Positions 1 through 8,921 are shown, counted from the first letter of the stretch. The stretch is DNA of 64,000 nucleotides from an uncultured Dehalococcoidia bacterium (GCA_951812535.1 CATOSK010000010.1:85148-149147), one strand, 5' to 3'. A program made the numbers and translations. Notes: generated by a model from the letters alone, not told the origin.

Positions 1-775
1 AAACCTGCGCTCCCTGCAGGAGGTTCTGGCGATAGGAAAACTCGCTCCCCTGGTAGGGAAAGCGGTAGGAAAAAGTAAGATTATGGGCACCAGGAGCCAC
101 CGGGGACGTTACGGCAAACCCGGTCCCCACCGGGATTATCTCCCCGCCCAGCAAATCGGACTGGATGTCGAAATCGGTGGCATCTTCGGGAAGGGAGAAG
201 CGCAGGAAGCTGAACCGTCCCGGTCCCACATTGGTAAGGTCGGGGACCAGGGTGCGGTCGCTGATGTTGGCGAGCGCCACGATCTCTACCGCTTCCACGA
301 CCCGTTCGGACGGGTCGATGGCCGCGATGACCATGGCGTGGCTGTCTACTTCAATAACCGAAACGTCCCTGGTGGACTCGTAAACGGTGAGACTGACTTC
401 CTGGGAGAGGTCGTCGGGCCCTATGAGGAGGCTGTAAGTCTTGCCCTGGTAGGCGGCGGCAAGCGCGTAACCGCCGCCGGTGGACACTGGTACGTCGTTA
501 AAGTGGAAAACCCCGGAGGCATCGGTGACCGTCTCGAGGGTCTCAACGCCCTGCAGACCGGGAGAGAAGGTGTGCAGGGACACTTGAACATCCGAGGGCG
601 GGGATGATCCTTCCGTGCCGTTGACAATCCGTCCCGAGACGGCGGTGGTCTGCTGCGCGTGGACCGCGGCAGCAGGGGAGAAAACCAGGAACAGTACAAT
701 AAGACCGCTCAGGAAAGGGGTTGCCCAACGGAAAATCCCGGATCGTCTGGCAGGGTTTCGCAAGAAGTAGGTCAT
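1..775 (-). CDS. Exported protein with carboxypeptidase-regulatory-like domain (3' end outside window)
   Basis: The reading frame stays open to the window edge, so 258 residues are visible and the stop is missing. The ATG at 775 overlaps the TGA of the gene before it (ATGA), indicating translational coupling. Residues 1 to about 43 form a signal peptide: Arg-rich start, hydrophobic core, end SPAAAVHAQQ. Next comes a beta-rich stretch (VSGRIVNGTEG, then DASGVFHFNDVPV and GGGYALAAAYQGKTYSL) of the kind found in carboxypeptidase-regulatory/CNA-B-like folds, then a second beta-rich region. It is the fourth gene of a cytochrome c maturation cluster; a role at the outer face of the membrane is inferred, the exact function is unknown. 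Confidence 0.75.
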   Translation of the reverse strand, partial: MTYFLRNPARRSGIFRWATPFLSGLIVLFLVFSPAAAVHAQQTTAVSGRIVNGTEGSSPPSDVQVSLHTFSPGLQGVETLETVTDASGVFHFNDVPVSTGGGYALAAAYQGKTYSLLIGPDDLSQEVSLTVYESTRDVSVIEVDSHAMVIAAIDPSERVVEAVEIVALANISDRTLVPDLTNVGPGRFSFLRFSLPEDATDFDIQSDLLGGEIIPVGTGFAVTSPVAPGAHNLTFSYRFPYQGSEFSYRQNLLQGAQV

Positions 776-1242
776 TCCGGCGGCGTCTCCGCAGCATCTG
801 CGGTCCAACTCCGCAACTCCGCGGAACACTCAGGACACTCCCGCCATTCCTGGGCGGCGGGCGCACCGCAGTTGGGGCATTGGATTGCGGCGCCGTTGGT
901 GTAGCTCAACGCGGCCCGGGCCAACCCCACGTCCTGTTCCAGGAGCCATTCATGGTCCCGGGCGGCGGTTTCGGCCTGGTCCCGCAGAATCGCCGCGGCC
1001 TGGAGCCGGTAGTCCTGCAACTGCTCCCGGTAGAGGCCCAGGGGAATGTTGCCGAGCTGGTGTTCCAGTTGCAGGGTGCGGATGGCGTCGTATACGGCGT
1101 TCAGGTCTGCTTCCGCCTGGGCCAGGTCTGGGGAAAGGGCTTCCGGCGGCGCGGTTTCTGGAGCGGAGCGGCGCCTCCAGAAGGGGTATACGACGACTCC
1201 GATACTGAGCAGGGTCAGGGCGAGGCAGACGATGACGGCCAC
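772..1242 (-). CDS. CcmI-like membrane protein with C-terminal zinc ribbon
   Basis: About 156 residues. One N-terminal membrane segment (AVIVCLALTLLSIGVVVYPF) is followed by a charged helical region (LAQAEADLNAVYDAIRTLQLEHQLG...YREQLQDYR) that resembles the CcmI/CycH N-terminal region. A C-terminal zinc ribbon is CPNCG-x12-CPEC. The GTG at 1242 is chosen because the membrane segment begins there and it starts just after the ccmF stop at 1250. An earlier start at 1308 would overlap ccmF and add an unlikely Pro/Arg-rich leader. Position directly after ccmF supports a role in apocytochrome or haem-ligation handling; this is inference from context. Confidence 0.7.
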   Translation of the reverse strand: MAVIVCLALTLLSIGVVVYPFWRRRSAPETAPPEALSPDLAQAEADLNAVYDAIRTLQLEHQLGNIPLGLYREQLQDYRLQAAAILRDQAETAARDHEWLLEQDVGLARAALSYTNGAAIQCPNCGAPAAQEWRECPECSAELRSWTADAAETPPE

Positions 1243-1249
1243 GGGGAAC

Positions 1250-3247
1250 CTAGGCCGCGCTGGGCTCGGCGCCACCCGGCACGGACGCCGGACGCCGGAC
1301 TGGGGCAACCTGCCGGACCCGTTGGGGCCACAGGGCTATGACCGTTCCCAACACCATCACTGGACCGGCAACCCACATCCACCACATCATGGGGTTGACC
1401 AGGATGCGGAAGCCGACGGCCCCGTCGGAAAGGTTCTCGCTGGGGACGACGTAGAAGTCCTCCACCGGCGTGGAGCGGATGGCGGCCCGGGTGGAGGCCA
1501 TGTTGAACGACGGGTAGAAGGAGCGCTTCGCCTCCAGGTCGGTGAGGTACCGGCCATCCCGTTCCACTCGCACCAGGGAATCGAACTCGGTGCGGTCGGA
1601 GAATTCTTCGGCAGAGGTGCGGATGTATTCCATCCGGTAGTTTTCCACCGTCACGGTCTCTCCAGGGGAAAGCACGACGTCCACCTGAGTATCGAAGAAA
1701 GACGCCCCCAGGATTCCCAGGGCGGCCATGACCACGGCCAGGTGAACGATGTATCCCCCATAGCGGGGCCGGTTGGCGGCCAGCAGCCGCAGGAAGGCCA
1801 GGGGATAGGTTTCAGCGAGGCTGCCGTGGCGGGAGCGGGTTCCCCGCCACCACTCGATGACGATCCCCGAGGCGGCCATGGTGCATACCCCGAAACCCAG
1901 CAGCGGATAAACCTTGTGCATCCCCAGGATAGCCAACAAGGCAATAACGGCCAGTCCGGCGCTGGCGGGAAGGAGGAGCGCCCGGCGGAGGGAGGCCAGG
2001 TTGGCCCGTCGCCAGGGTATCAGGGGACCGATGCCCATCAGCAGGACCAGTCCCAGGAGCAGGGGCCCGTTAACCTGGTCGTAGAAGGGCCGGGCTACGG
2101 TGATCTCGTCCCCGGCGCCGGCGCGGGATATGAGTGGGTAGACCGTCCCCCAAAGCGTCACGAAGGCGATGCCGAGGAGGAGGAGGTTGTTGAAAAGGAA
2201 GGCCGCTTCCCGGGACAGCATGGAGTCCAGGTTCTGGGCGCTCTTCATCAGGTTGAATCGCCAGAAGAAGACGGCGAAGGGGACAATGATACCCACCGCA
2301 AGGAACAGCAGGAAAACCCAGCCCAGGGTGGAGGCGCCGAAGGAGTGTACCGACGGTACGGGCCCGCCCCGGTTCATGAACATTCCGTACAGGGCCAGCC
2401 CAAAGGCGACGTTAATAAGCATCATGTTCCACATGCGGAACATTCCCCTCCGCCGCTGGACCATGATGGAGTGGATGAAGGCGGTGAGGGCGAGCCACGG
2501 CATGAAGGCGGCGTTTTCCACCGGGTCCCAGAACCAGAAGCCGCCCCATCCCAGGATGGTGTAGGCCCACCAAGACCCCAGGAGCAGCCCGCCGGCCAGC
2601 AGGGCCCAGACAATAATGCCCCATACCCGCCCGGTGTCCACCCACTCATCCCGGGTCTGTCCGGCGATGAGGGATCCCAAGCCAAAGGACATGGGCAGGG
2701 TGATGCCGATGAGTCCGGCCATGAGTGCCGGGGGATGGAAGAACATTCCGAAATGGGTCAGCAGGGGATTGATCCCCTGGCCGTCGGGAGGAACGATGGG
2801 AAGGGTGTCGAAAGGGTTGGCCATGAAGGCCATGACCGCAAGGAAAAAGGTCTGCACCAGCATCAGGGTCGCGGCGGTGTAGGGGAGGCTGTCCCGCAGC
2901 TGTCCCGGGGCGAAGCGCAGGGCGATGGCCGACATGACGGAGAGGACGAAGGCGATGTAGAGCAGCGATCCCTCGTTGCCGGCGTAGAAGGCTACCCAGG
3001 TGTAGATGTTGGGCATGGCCAGGTTGCTGTGGGCGGCCACATACACCAGGGAGAAGTCGCGGTTGATGAAGGCGGTAACCAGGGCCAGCGTGGCGATTAG
3101 CAAGGCCAGGGCGACCAGGTAGACGGCTCGCCGGGAGCTTTCGACCAGGGCGGGGACGTTCCGCAGCCTGCCCAGCACCGAGCCGATGCAGGCGTAGGAG
3201 GAGAGGGCGAGGGCGATCCACAGGGATATGCCGCCAAGTTCAGCCAC
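1250..3247 (-). CDS. ccmF: Cytochrome c maturation haem lyase CcmF
   Basis: About 665 residues, the usual CcmF length, with many membrane segments. The diagnostic tryptophan-rich WWD motif WGGFWFWDPVENA sits near residues 234-246, and a conserved His-containing segment HFGMFFHPP near 164-171. CcmF joins haem from CcmE to apocytochrome c on the outer side of the membrane, working with CcmH. The GTG at 3247 is chosen: it overlaps the ccmH stop at 3240 by 8 bp and follows GGAAGGGG. A more upstream start would add a non-membrane leader lying inside ccmH. No ccmA-E are in the window. Confidence 0.95.
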   Translation of the reverse strand: MAELGGISLWIALALSSYACIGSVLGRLRNVPALVESSRRAVYLVALALLIATLALVTAFINRDFSLVYVAAHSNLAMPNIYTWVAFYAGNEGSLLYIAFVLSVMSAIALRFAPGQLRDSLPYTAATLMLVQTFFLAVMAFMANPFDTLPIVPPDGQGINPLLTHFGMFFHPPALMAGLIGITLPMSFGLGSLIAGQTRDEWVDTGRVWGIIVWALLAGGLLLGSWWAYTILGWGGFWFWDPVENAAFMPWLALTAFIHSIMVQRRRGMFRMWNMMLINVAFGLALYGMFMNRGGPVPSVHSFGASTLGWVFLLFLAVGIIVPFAVFFWRFNLMKSAQNLDSMLSREAAFLFNNLLLLGIAFVTLWGTVYPLISRAGAGDEITVARPFYDQVNGPLLLGLVLLMGIGPLIPWRRANLASLRRALLLPASAGLAVIALLAILGMHKVYPLLGFGVCTMAASGIVIEWWRGTRSRHGSLAETYPLAFLRLLAANRPRYGGYIVHLAVVMAALGILGASFFDTQVDVVLSPGETVTVENYRMEYIRTSAEEFSDRTEFDSLVRVERDGRYLTDLEAKRSFYPSFNMASTRAAIRSTPVEDFYVVPSENLSDGAVGFRILVNPMMWWMWVAGPVMVLGTVIALWPQRVRQVAPVRRPASVPGGAEPSAA

Positions 3248-3788
3248 GGTTGGGTTCCCCTTCCGCGGGCGTATCCAGGTGACGGTCGACGATATCCAGG
3301 TAGGGTTCCAGGTCGCCGGAAGTATCCGTTTCCGGCGCACCTGGCGCCGGAGTGCTGTGCCGGTTGCGGGTCATAGACCGGAGAGACAATCCTCCAATGA
3401 GGAGGGCTGCCACGACGGCCACCGGGGGCAGGACCCAGGCGACCAGGTTAATGCCGGACTTGGGCGGGGCGCCGATGACGCTCTGGCCGTAGCGATCGGC
3501 GAAGTAGTCGAGGATTTCTTCCCTGGTCTGTCCTTCAGCCAGCTTCTGGCGGACGATGGCCCGCATCTGGCGGGCGAGAGGGACCTGGGCCTGGTCGATG
3601 GTCTCTGCTGGGCACACCGGGCACATGAGCATTCCGTCGATGGCCTGGGCCTCGACTTCGTCGTAGGCTGCCGCGGGCGCAGCGGGTTCCGGCGGTTCCT
3701 GTGCGTAGGAGACGTTCACCGACGCCAACAGCATACAAGCCCCGAGAACCGTCGGCGCGAGGAACCGGAGTTTAGGGAAAGTCGGCAT
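3240..3788 (-). CDS. ccmH: Cytochrome c maturation thiol-disulfide protein CcmH/CcmL
   Basis: About 182 residues. It has a signal peptide (FLAPTVLGACMLLASVNVSYAQ), a redox motif LMCPVCPAETIDQA matching the CcmH LxCxxC signature, a long helical region with REEILDYFADRYGQSV, and a C-terminal membrane anchor (LVAWVLPPVAVVAALLIGGL). CcmH reduces apocytochrome CxxCH cysteines before haem attachment by CcmF. The ATG at 3788, preceded by GGAAGGG, places the signal peptide at the N-terminus. An upstream start at 3884 would add 32 unlikely residues. It is the first gene of the visible cluster and overlaps ccmF. Confidence 0.92.
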   Translation of the reverse strand: MPTFPKLRFLAPTVLGACMLLASVNVSYAQEPPEPAAPAAAYDEVEAQAIDGMLMCPVCPAETIDQAQVPLARQMRAIVRQKLAEGQTREEILDYFADRYGQSVIGAPPKSGINLVAWVLPPVAVVAALLIGGLSLRSMTRNRHSTPAPGAPETDTSGDLEPYLDIVDRHLDTPAEGEPNRG

Positions 3789-4070
3789 ACCCTTCCGGCG
3801 AACCACCGGTGAGGTCTGTCCGGCGGAAAGCGAGATCTGAGGTTCGATAGGGATATTTTGACATTGGGAGCCGGGAGTTGGCAACCGGCGCGGTACGGTG
3901 GGGTGGTGCAGTCTGATGAACCCCGATAGAACGACCGCCGGGCCCCGACCAGGCCCGTTCCGACGATGCCTTCGGGGGACGCTGTCTTGTCGAACTTGCG
4001 ATGGCGGGGTATATTCTCAGCCGTTGGCGGTTGCTCGACCGTGAATCGCCCCGAGGTTGGAGGTGAGAGG

Positions 4071-4649
4071 TTGCCCGTTCCTGGGATAGTAGACTGGTCC
4101 GGCAGGATGCGCCGGATGATGGAGTTCGTCGGCCTGACCGACGACGACGTCAAGTTGGTGCGGGATAGCGGGTCTATCCTTGCCGACCACGCTGTTGAGC
4201 TTACCGAGGCCATCTACCGCCATTTCCTGGAGTTCCCCGAGACCAGGGCGTTTTTCCTGGACGAGGCCACCGGGGAAGTTGACCTGGACCGCATCGAGCG
4301 GCGCAGGCACAGCCTGACCCGTTGGCTGAGGAACTCCATCGAATTCCGCGTCGACGAGGACCTGCCGGTCTTCCTCCTGGCCATCGGGATCGTCCACAGC
4401 CATCCGGCGGCCCATCGGGAGCATTTGGGTTCCATTCCCATGCGGTTCATGATCGGGGCCATGTCGCTGACGCAAACGGCGGTATCCGGATTGCTGAAGG
4501 ATGAGATCCCGGATGCCGAGACGGCATGGCGCACGGCCGAGGCGTGGAACAAGCTGCTGATGGTGCAGCTGGACGTGCTGGTGGCGGGCTACGTCACGGA
4601 GCGACCGATCCCTCCCAGGCAGGAAAGTCCCTCCGCTTCCCAGGTCTGA
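4071..4649 (+). CDS. Protoglobin-domain haem protein
   Basis: 192 residues from a TTG start at 4071 preceded by an excellent ribosome site, GGAGGTGAGAGG. GTG at 4041 and an ATG at 3966 are in frame but lack such a site. The protein is one helical globin domain of the protoglobin/globin-coupled-sensor type: VGLTDDDVKLVRDSG at the N-terminus and AIGIVHSHPAAHREHLGS with the likely proximal His. Length matches stand-alone protoglobins, with no attached signalling domain. Such proteins bind O2, CO or NO at haem. It is transcribed away from the cytochrome c maturation cluster, so a shared haem or respiratory theme is plausible but not shown. Confidence 0.85.
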   Translation: MPVPGIVDWSGRMRRMMEFVGLTDDDVKLVRDSGSILADHAVELTEAIYRHFLEFPETRAFFLDEATGEVDLDRIERRRHSLTRWLRNSIEFRVDEDLPVFLLAIGIVHSHPAAHREHLGSIPMRFMIGAMSLTQTAVSGLLKDEIPDAETAWRTAEAWNKLLMVQLDVLVAGYVTERPIPPRQESPSASQV

Positions 4650-4707
4650 CGGGGCATAGCCAGAGTCCGAAAAATACTGAGCCAGGAACACTGGCAAAGG
4701 AGAAACG

Positions 4708-5139
4708 ATGACCAAGGTACTGGTAATTCAGGGCGCCGGAATGAACATGCGGGGCAAGGTGCAGGTCGAGGTCTTCGGCCCCAACACCCTGGAACAGATC
4801 AACGAGCAGGTCCTGGGATATGCCGAGGGGCTGGGGATCGACGTCGAGCTGTTCCACTCCAACATCGAGGGGGAAGTCGTCAACGCCTTGTATGAAGCCC
4901 ACGACGGCGACGTGGACGCGGCCCTGATTAATCCGGCGGGCTATACCACCGGCACCGGCCCTCTCAAGGCCGCCATTGCCCAGGTGCGTTTCCCGGTCAT
5001 CGAGGTCCATGCCTCCAATCCCACTTCCCGGGGAACGGTGTCCCAAGTCCAGCCGGTGAGCAAGGGATCGGTGTACGGATTCGGCGTTTACGGGTACTAC
5101 CTGGCCCTGGAGGCGGTCAAGCACATGGTTGAAGGCTGA
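4708..5139 (+). CDS. Type II dehydroquinase (AroQ)-fold protein lacking most catalytic residues
   Basis: 143 residues, the normal length of type II 3-dehydroquinate dehydratase, with a good start (AAAGGAGAAACG then ATG). Framework motifs are recognisable: VLVIQGAGMNM, SNIEGEVVNALYEA, NPAGYT, EVHASN and a C-terminal VYGYYLALEAVKH. By hand alignment to known AroQ proteins the lid loop RREP-x-VYG becomes KVQVEVFG, so the catalytic Tyr is Phe and the lid Arg is lost. The substrate-binding Asn in GPNL is Gly, and the His of the THTS loop is Thr. The His of EVHxSN remains. It is therefore unlikely to be a normal shikimate-pathway dehydratase; its true substrate is unknown. Confidence 0.8.
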   Translation: MTKVLVIQGAGMNMRGKVQVEVFGPNTLEQINEQVLGYAEGLGIDVELFHSNIEGEVVNALYEAHDGDVDAALINPAGYTTGTGPLKAAIAQVRFPVIEVHASNPTSRGTVSQVQPVSKGSVYGFGVYGYYLALEAVKHMVEG

Positions 5140-5164
5140 TTCCTGGGGAAACGCCCATCTACGC

Positions 5165-5184
5165 CCGGCCAGTTGACTGGCCGG
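5165..5184. terminator. Hairpin between convergent genes
   Basis: Perfect 9-bp arms (CCGGCCAGT and ACTGGCCGG) around a tiny loop. It lies 25 bp after the AroQ-like gene and 37 bp after the stop of the convergent small gene, so it can serve both strands. There is no T-run, so this is a weak terminator call. Confidence 0.5.
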
Positions 5185-5221
5185 ACTCATTCATCGCAGG
5201 ACTGGTTCGCGTTGCCCGCGG

Positions 5222-5413
5222 CTACTCGCAGCGGAGGCAGCGTACCTCGGTAAACACGTCGTCATGGAGGCCGGGGTTGACCGTCATGTAGTCCATGATG
5301 ATTCGCAGCACCTTGCCTTCATCGGCGATGTCGTACTTCTCGGCGATGTTGCGCACGAGGGCCATGTGGTCGGGGTTAAGGTCGATCTCAAAACTCTCTT
5401 TGACGCCTGCCAT
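5222..5413 (-). CDS. Small hypothetical protein with C-terminal CxxC
   Basis: 63 residues, starting at the ATG at 5413 with CGGAG seven bases upstream; a TTG two codons earlier is less well placed. Not recognised. The sequence is amphipathic (FEIDLNPDHMALVRNIAEKYDIADEG, shown here only in outline) with a helix predicted around KVLRIIMDYM and the last residues RCLRCE, a possible half metal site. The N-terminal strand followed by two helices is reminiscent of ribbon-helix-helix DNA-binding proteins, but there is no decisive motif. It stands alone between a convergent and a co-directional gene. Confidence 0.6.
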   Translation of the reverse strand: MAGVKESFEIDLNPDHMALVRNIAEKYDIADEGKVLRIIMDYMTVNPGLHDDVFTEVRCLRCE

Positions 5414-5475
5414 TTTCAACTCCGTATTATTTCAGGTTAACCAACCGGCGGGGCCCGGAAATTGCCGGACCTGTT

Positions 5476-6246
5476 CTAAAGGATCTGGGACAGGAATTGC
5501 TGCACCCGGGGATGCCGGGCGTTCTCGAAGAACTGAGAGGGAGGCTGGTCCTCGACAATCTGACCCTCGTCGAACATGACGATGCGGTCGGCGACCTCGC
5601 GGGCGAAACCCAGCTCGTGAGTGACCGCGAGGATGGTCATCTGGGACGCGGCCAGTTCCCGCATGACCTCCAGGACTTCCTTGATCATCTCCGGGTCCAG
5701 CGCCGACGTCGGCTCGTCGAAGAGCATGATGTTGGGCTGCATCGCCAGGGCTCGGGCGATGGCCACCCGTTGCTGCTGTCCGCCTGAAAGCTGTATTGGA
5801 AACTTGTCCGCCTGCTCGGGGATGCCCACTCGTTCCAGCAGTTCCATGGCGATCTCGGTGGCCTGCTGCTGGGGTAGTTTTCGGACCTTCATTGGGGACA
5901 GGGTAATGTTCCCCAGGACCGTCAGATGGGGGAAGAGGTTGAAGGACTGGAACACCATCCCCACGTCGCGGCGGATGGCGTCAATGTTGCGGACATCGTT
6001 GGTAAGCTCCACGCCGTCAACGATAATGTCCCCCCGCTGGTGCTCCTCCAGACGGTTGATGGTCCGGATAAAGGTGGACTTCCCAGACCCGGACGGGCCG
6101 ATGATGACCACCACCTCTCCCTTCTTGACAGCGGTGCTGACGCCGCGGAGGGCGTGAAAGTTGCCGTACCACTTGTGAACGTCCCGGCAGACAATGATGT
6201 CATCGTCAGCGATAGCGCCGTCGGTCTTGCCATTGGCAGGGTCCAT
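5476..6246 (-). CDS. aapP: Polar amino acid ABC transporter ATP-binding protein
   Basis: About 256 residues. Walker A is GPSGSGKST, the Q-loop [10 protein letters not shown], the signature LSGGQQQR, Walker [15 protein letters not shown], and the switch His AVTHELGFA. These define the GlnQ/AapP family that energises amino acid uptake. The ATG at 6246 follows GGGAGGATACG; an upstream start at 6294 lacks support. It is the last gene of the aapJ-Q-M-P cluster, 71 bp after aapM. Confidence 0.95.
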   Translation of the reverse strand: MDPANGKTDGAIADDDIIVCRDVHKWYGNFHALRGVSTAVKKGEVVVIIGPSGSGKSTFIRTINRLEEHQRGDIIVDGVELTNDVRNIDAIRRDVGMVFQSFNLFPHLTVLGNITLSPMKVRKLPQQQATEIAMELLERVGIPEQADKFPIQLSGGQQQRVAIARALAMQPNIMLFDEPTSALDPEMIKEVLEVMRELAASQMTILAVTHELGFAREVADRIVMFDEGQIVEDQPPSQFFENARHPRVQQFLSQIL

Positions 6247-6317
6247 CGTATCCTCCCGTACGGCGGCCGCTTGTCCGCCTTCCGGTGCCGGCACCGCGCA
6301 ACACCCGCTAACCGGGC

Positions 6318-7574
6318 CTAGCGCTGGCCGACCCCCATGTGTCTTTCAACCGTGGTGCCGACATAGGAAATAGTGTAAGTGAATACCCAGAAGACCAGGG
6401 CCAGGAAGATGAAAAGCTCCCGGGCGCTGGCCAGATGCTCGGGGTTGCCCTGGATGAAGGCCCGGCTGATTTCCACAACGTCGAGCATCCCAATGATATA
6501 CACCAGGCTGGTGTCCTTGAACAACGCGACAAACTGTCCGACTATCGCGGGAATGACGTTGCGGATGGCCTGGGGCAGGGAAACCAGGAGCGTGGTCTGC
6601 CATCCGGCCAATCCCAGGGCCCGGGCCGCTTCTGCCTGGCCGGGATGGAGGGCTTCCAGCCCTCCCCGGATGTTTTCGGCCATGTAGGCTGTGCTGAACA
6701 GGATGATGATTACGCTGGCCCGGAACAGGGAGTTCTGTGGGAAGTCTTCCGGGAAGGCCAGCGGGACCAGCACTTGGGACATGAACAGGAGGGTTATCAG
6801 CGGCACCCCGCGGAACACCTCGATGAACACGACGCACATCATCTTCAACACCGGCAGATGACTGCGGCGCCCCAGGGCCAGGGCGATCCCCAGCGGAAGG
6901 CTCAATACGATTCCGGCCACCGCCAACAGCAGGTTCAAAGTCAACCCGCCCCAGTTGTTTACCGAAACGGGCTGGAGCCCGGGCACTCCCCCCGGCAGGC
7001 CACGCATCAGGACCAGCGTAAGCAGGAAGGCGACGACGCCGAGGATGGAGACCCACTTTACCGTTCCCAGCGGGGTGTAGCGCCCCAGGGCCAGTCCAAT
7101 GAACATGGCGGGGACATTGGCCAGCATGAGCAGCCGCACGTCCCAACCCATCTTGTCCAGGCCGTAGGGAAGGAAGGCGGATAGGGCTACGACCGCCGTC
7201 ACGATGATGGCGATCCGCTTGGCAACGCCGCCACCGGCCACCGGCCAGGCCATGCCCAGCAGCATCGTGACCATGAGCAGTCCGGCCTGGGGGCGCCAGA
7301 AGCAGTTCTGGCCGGGACAGGCACCCTCGGTGTTGTACTGGCCGATGAGGAACCTGCCGCCGATGGTGGGAATCACTTGCCATTCAGCGTCAAAGAAGAC
7401 CCAGCCAACGCCGTACCACAGGCCGAGTATTCCCAGGATGCCGAAGATAATGGTCAACGTGGTGTTGTACCAGTTGCTGAAGAGGTTGTCCCGCACCCAA
7501 GCCACCGGACCCGACTCCGGGCGTGGCGGAGGCAGAACAGCCTGGACCGGGGGGAGCTCATAGGGCGTGGACAT
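6318..7574 (-). CDS. aapM: General L-amino acid ABC transporter permease (AapM type)
   Basis: 418 residues with a long N-terminal extension carrying extra membrane segments before the usual permease core, typical of AapM rather than short GlnP-type permeases. The cytoplasmic EAA loop reads EAARALGLAGWQTTLLVSLP. The conserved LPLGIALALGRRS and FIEVFRGVPLITLLFM segments precede it. The start codon lies 3 bp after the aapQ stop, so the two permease genes are co-translated. AapQ and AapM form the heterodimeric channel. Confidence 0.93.
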   Translation of the reverse strand: MSTPYELPPVQAVLPPPRPESGPVAWVRDNLFSNWYNTTLTIIFGILGILGLWYGVGWVFFDAEWQVIPTIGGRFLIGQYNTEGACPGQNCFWRPQAGLLMVTMLLGMAWPVAGGGVAKRIAIIVTAVVALSAFLPYGLDKMGWDVRLLMLANVPAMFIGLALGRYTPLGTVKWVSILGVVAFLLTLVLMRGLPGGVPGLQPVSVNNWGGLTLNLLLAVAGIVLSLPLGIALALGRRSHLPVLKMMCVVFIEVFRGVPLITLLFMSQVLVPLAFPEDFPQNSLFRASVIIILFSTAYMAENIRGGLEALHPGQAEAARALGLAGWQTTLLVSLPQAIRNVIPAIVGQFVALFKDTSLVYIIGMLDVVEISRAFIQGNPEHLASARELFIFLALVFWVFTYTISYVGTTVERHMGVGQR

Positions 7575-7577
7575 CTT

Positions 7578-8774
7578 CTACCCCCCGGAGAACCGGATGC
7601 TTCGGTTGTAAAGGTTGCCCAACAGGGACCAACTGAGACTCATCGCCAGGTAAGCGAGCATTATCAGGATGAAGATGGACACGGCCGGCGCCGTTTGGGT
7701 CATGGTCTTGGCAACGTTGGTCAGGTCGGCGTAGCCGATGGCTCCGGCCAGGCTGCTGTTCTTGGTGAGGTTCAGCCATTGGCTTATCAAGGGCGGAATT
7801 ATGACGCGCAACGCTTGCGGGAAGGTGATGTGGCGCAAGGTGTTGAACCCGGACAAGCCAAGAGACCGTGAAGCTTCGGTCTGCCCCCGTCCCACGGACT
7901 GGATGCCGGCCCGGACGATTTCGGCGATGAACGAAGCGGTGTACATAACCAGGCCCACGAGAAGGGCAACCAGGGCTCCGGAGAAAGTAATCCCTCCCTG
8001 GATCCGGCCGAACGTCCCTTGAGGAGCTGGTTGGCTGATTTCCAGGGGGGAAACGCCCTGCGACAGCGTTACGAAGGCCCAGGCAATCGCGCCCAGCACT
8101 ATCGCCGCTGTGCAGCCGAACACCACCGGGTAAGACACCGTTCCCGTCTCAACCTCCCGCCGGGTCAGCCAGCGGTGCACCAGCCAGCCGACGGACACTG
8201 AAACCAGCGCCATCGCTGCCCAGATTGCCGCCGCGCCGCTGTCGGTGGCTGTCGGCCAGGGCATTGAAATCCCCGCGTTGTTGATAAACAGTCCCTTGGC
8301 GATAACGTACCCCTCCAGGACCCTCGGGAAGGCCAGCACGATATAAAACCAGAAGAACAGCTGCACCAGCAGCGGGACGTTGCGAAAGAACCCGATATAG
8401 ACCGCCGCCAGTTGGGCGACAATCCAGTTGGTGGACAGCCGGGCGATTCCGATGATGATTCCCAGCGCCGTTGCCAGGATGACGCCGGAGATGGACACGA
8501 CCACGGTGTTGACCGCGGCTACACCGAAGGCGTAGAGAAAGGTGTCCGAGGACTCGTAGGGAAGCCAGGTCTGTCCGATGGGAGTCTGGTAGGCCCGGTC
8601 CAGGAAGCTGAAGCCGTAGGGGATCTCCCGGTCGTCGATCGCGTTGCCGATGTTGATGAAAAACCAGGCGACCAGGACGACGACAACGACGGCAGACACC
8701 ACCTGTGACGTCCACTGGATGACCTGCACGTGCCGCCAGATCGGAATTCCCTGGTAGCTGAGCCTCGCCAACAT
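7578..8774 (-). CDS. aapQ: General L-amino acid ABC transporter permease (AapQ type)
   Basis: 398 residues. N-terminal extension ALGIIIGIARLSTNWI and the FFRNVPLLVQLFFWFY segment lead to an EAA loop EASRSLGLSGFNTLRHITFP, the hallmark of importer permeases that dock the ATPase. Membrane segments run throughout. It pairs with aapM immediately downstream and receives substrate from the lipoprotein encoded upstream. The ribosome site is weak; the 147-bp gap after aapJ holds a hairpin that may lower its expression relative to the binding protein. Confidence 0.93.
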   Translation of the reverse strand: MLARLSYQGIPIWRHVQVIQWTSQVVSAVVVVVLVAWFFINIGNAIDDREIPYGFSFLDRAYQTPIGQTWLPYESSDTFLYAFGVAAVNTVVVSISGVILATALGIIIGIARLSTNWIVAQLAAVYIGFFRNVPLLVQLFFWFYIVLAFPRVLEGYVIAKGLFINNAGISMPWPTATDSGAAAIWAAMALVSVSVGWLVHRWLTRREVETGTVSYPVVFGCTAAIVLGAIAWAFVTLSQGVSPLEISQPAPQGTFGRIQGGITFSGALVALLVGLVMYTASFIAEIVRAGIQSVGRGQTEASRSLGLSGFNTLRHITFPQALRVIIPPLISQWLNLTKNSSLAGAIGYADLTNVAKTMTQTAPAVSIFILIMLAYLAMSLSWSLLGNLYNRSIRFSGG

Positions 8775-8837
8775 CTGCTAAGAAGTACCGCCCGGGTTAA
8801 GTTCGCCCAATTGTATATGAAACGCGTCCCAAAAGCA

Positions 8838-8869
8838 GGGAGCAGGTCGTGTAGTTAGGACCTGCTCCC
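8838..8869 (-). promoter_or_regulatory. Intercistronic hairpin after aapJ
   Basis: Perfect 11-bp inverted repeat, GGGAGCAGGTC and GACCTGCTCCC, with a 10-base loop. On the transcribed strand it is followed by TGCTTTTGGG, a short T-run. In binding-protein-dependent transport operons such structures commonly protect the binding-protein mRNA or attenuate the permease genes, giving excess binding protein. The position fits that role. Confidence 0.65.
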
Positions 8870-8921
8870 CGGAACCGCCCTGCGTCAAGCAAGGGAAGGC
8901 GCTGATTCGTTTGTGACTATG

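Noticed and set aside
1046..3100. Long open frame antisense to ccmF
   Set aside because: Composition is Gly/Gln/His-rich shadow coding in a GC-rich gene; no ribosome site or domain, and ccmF is certain.
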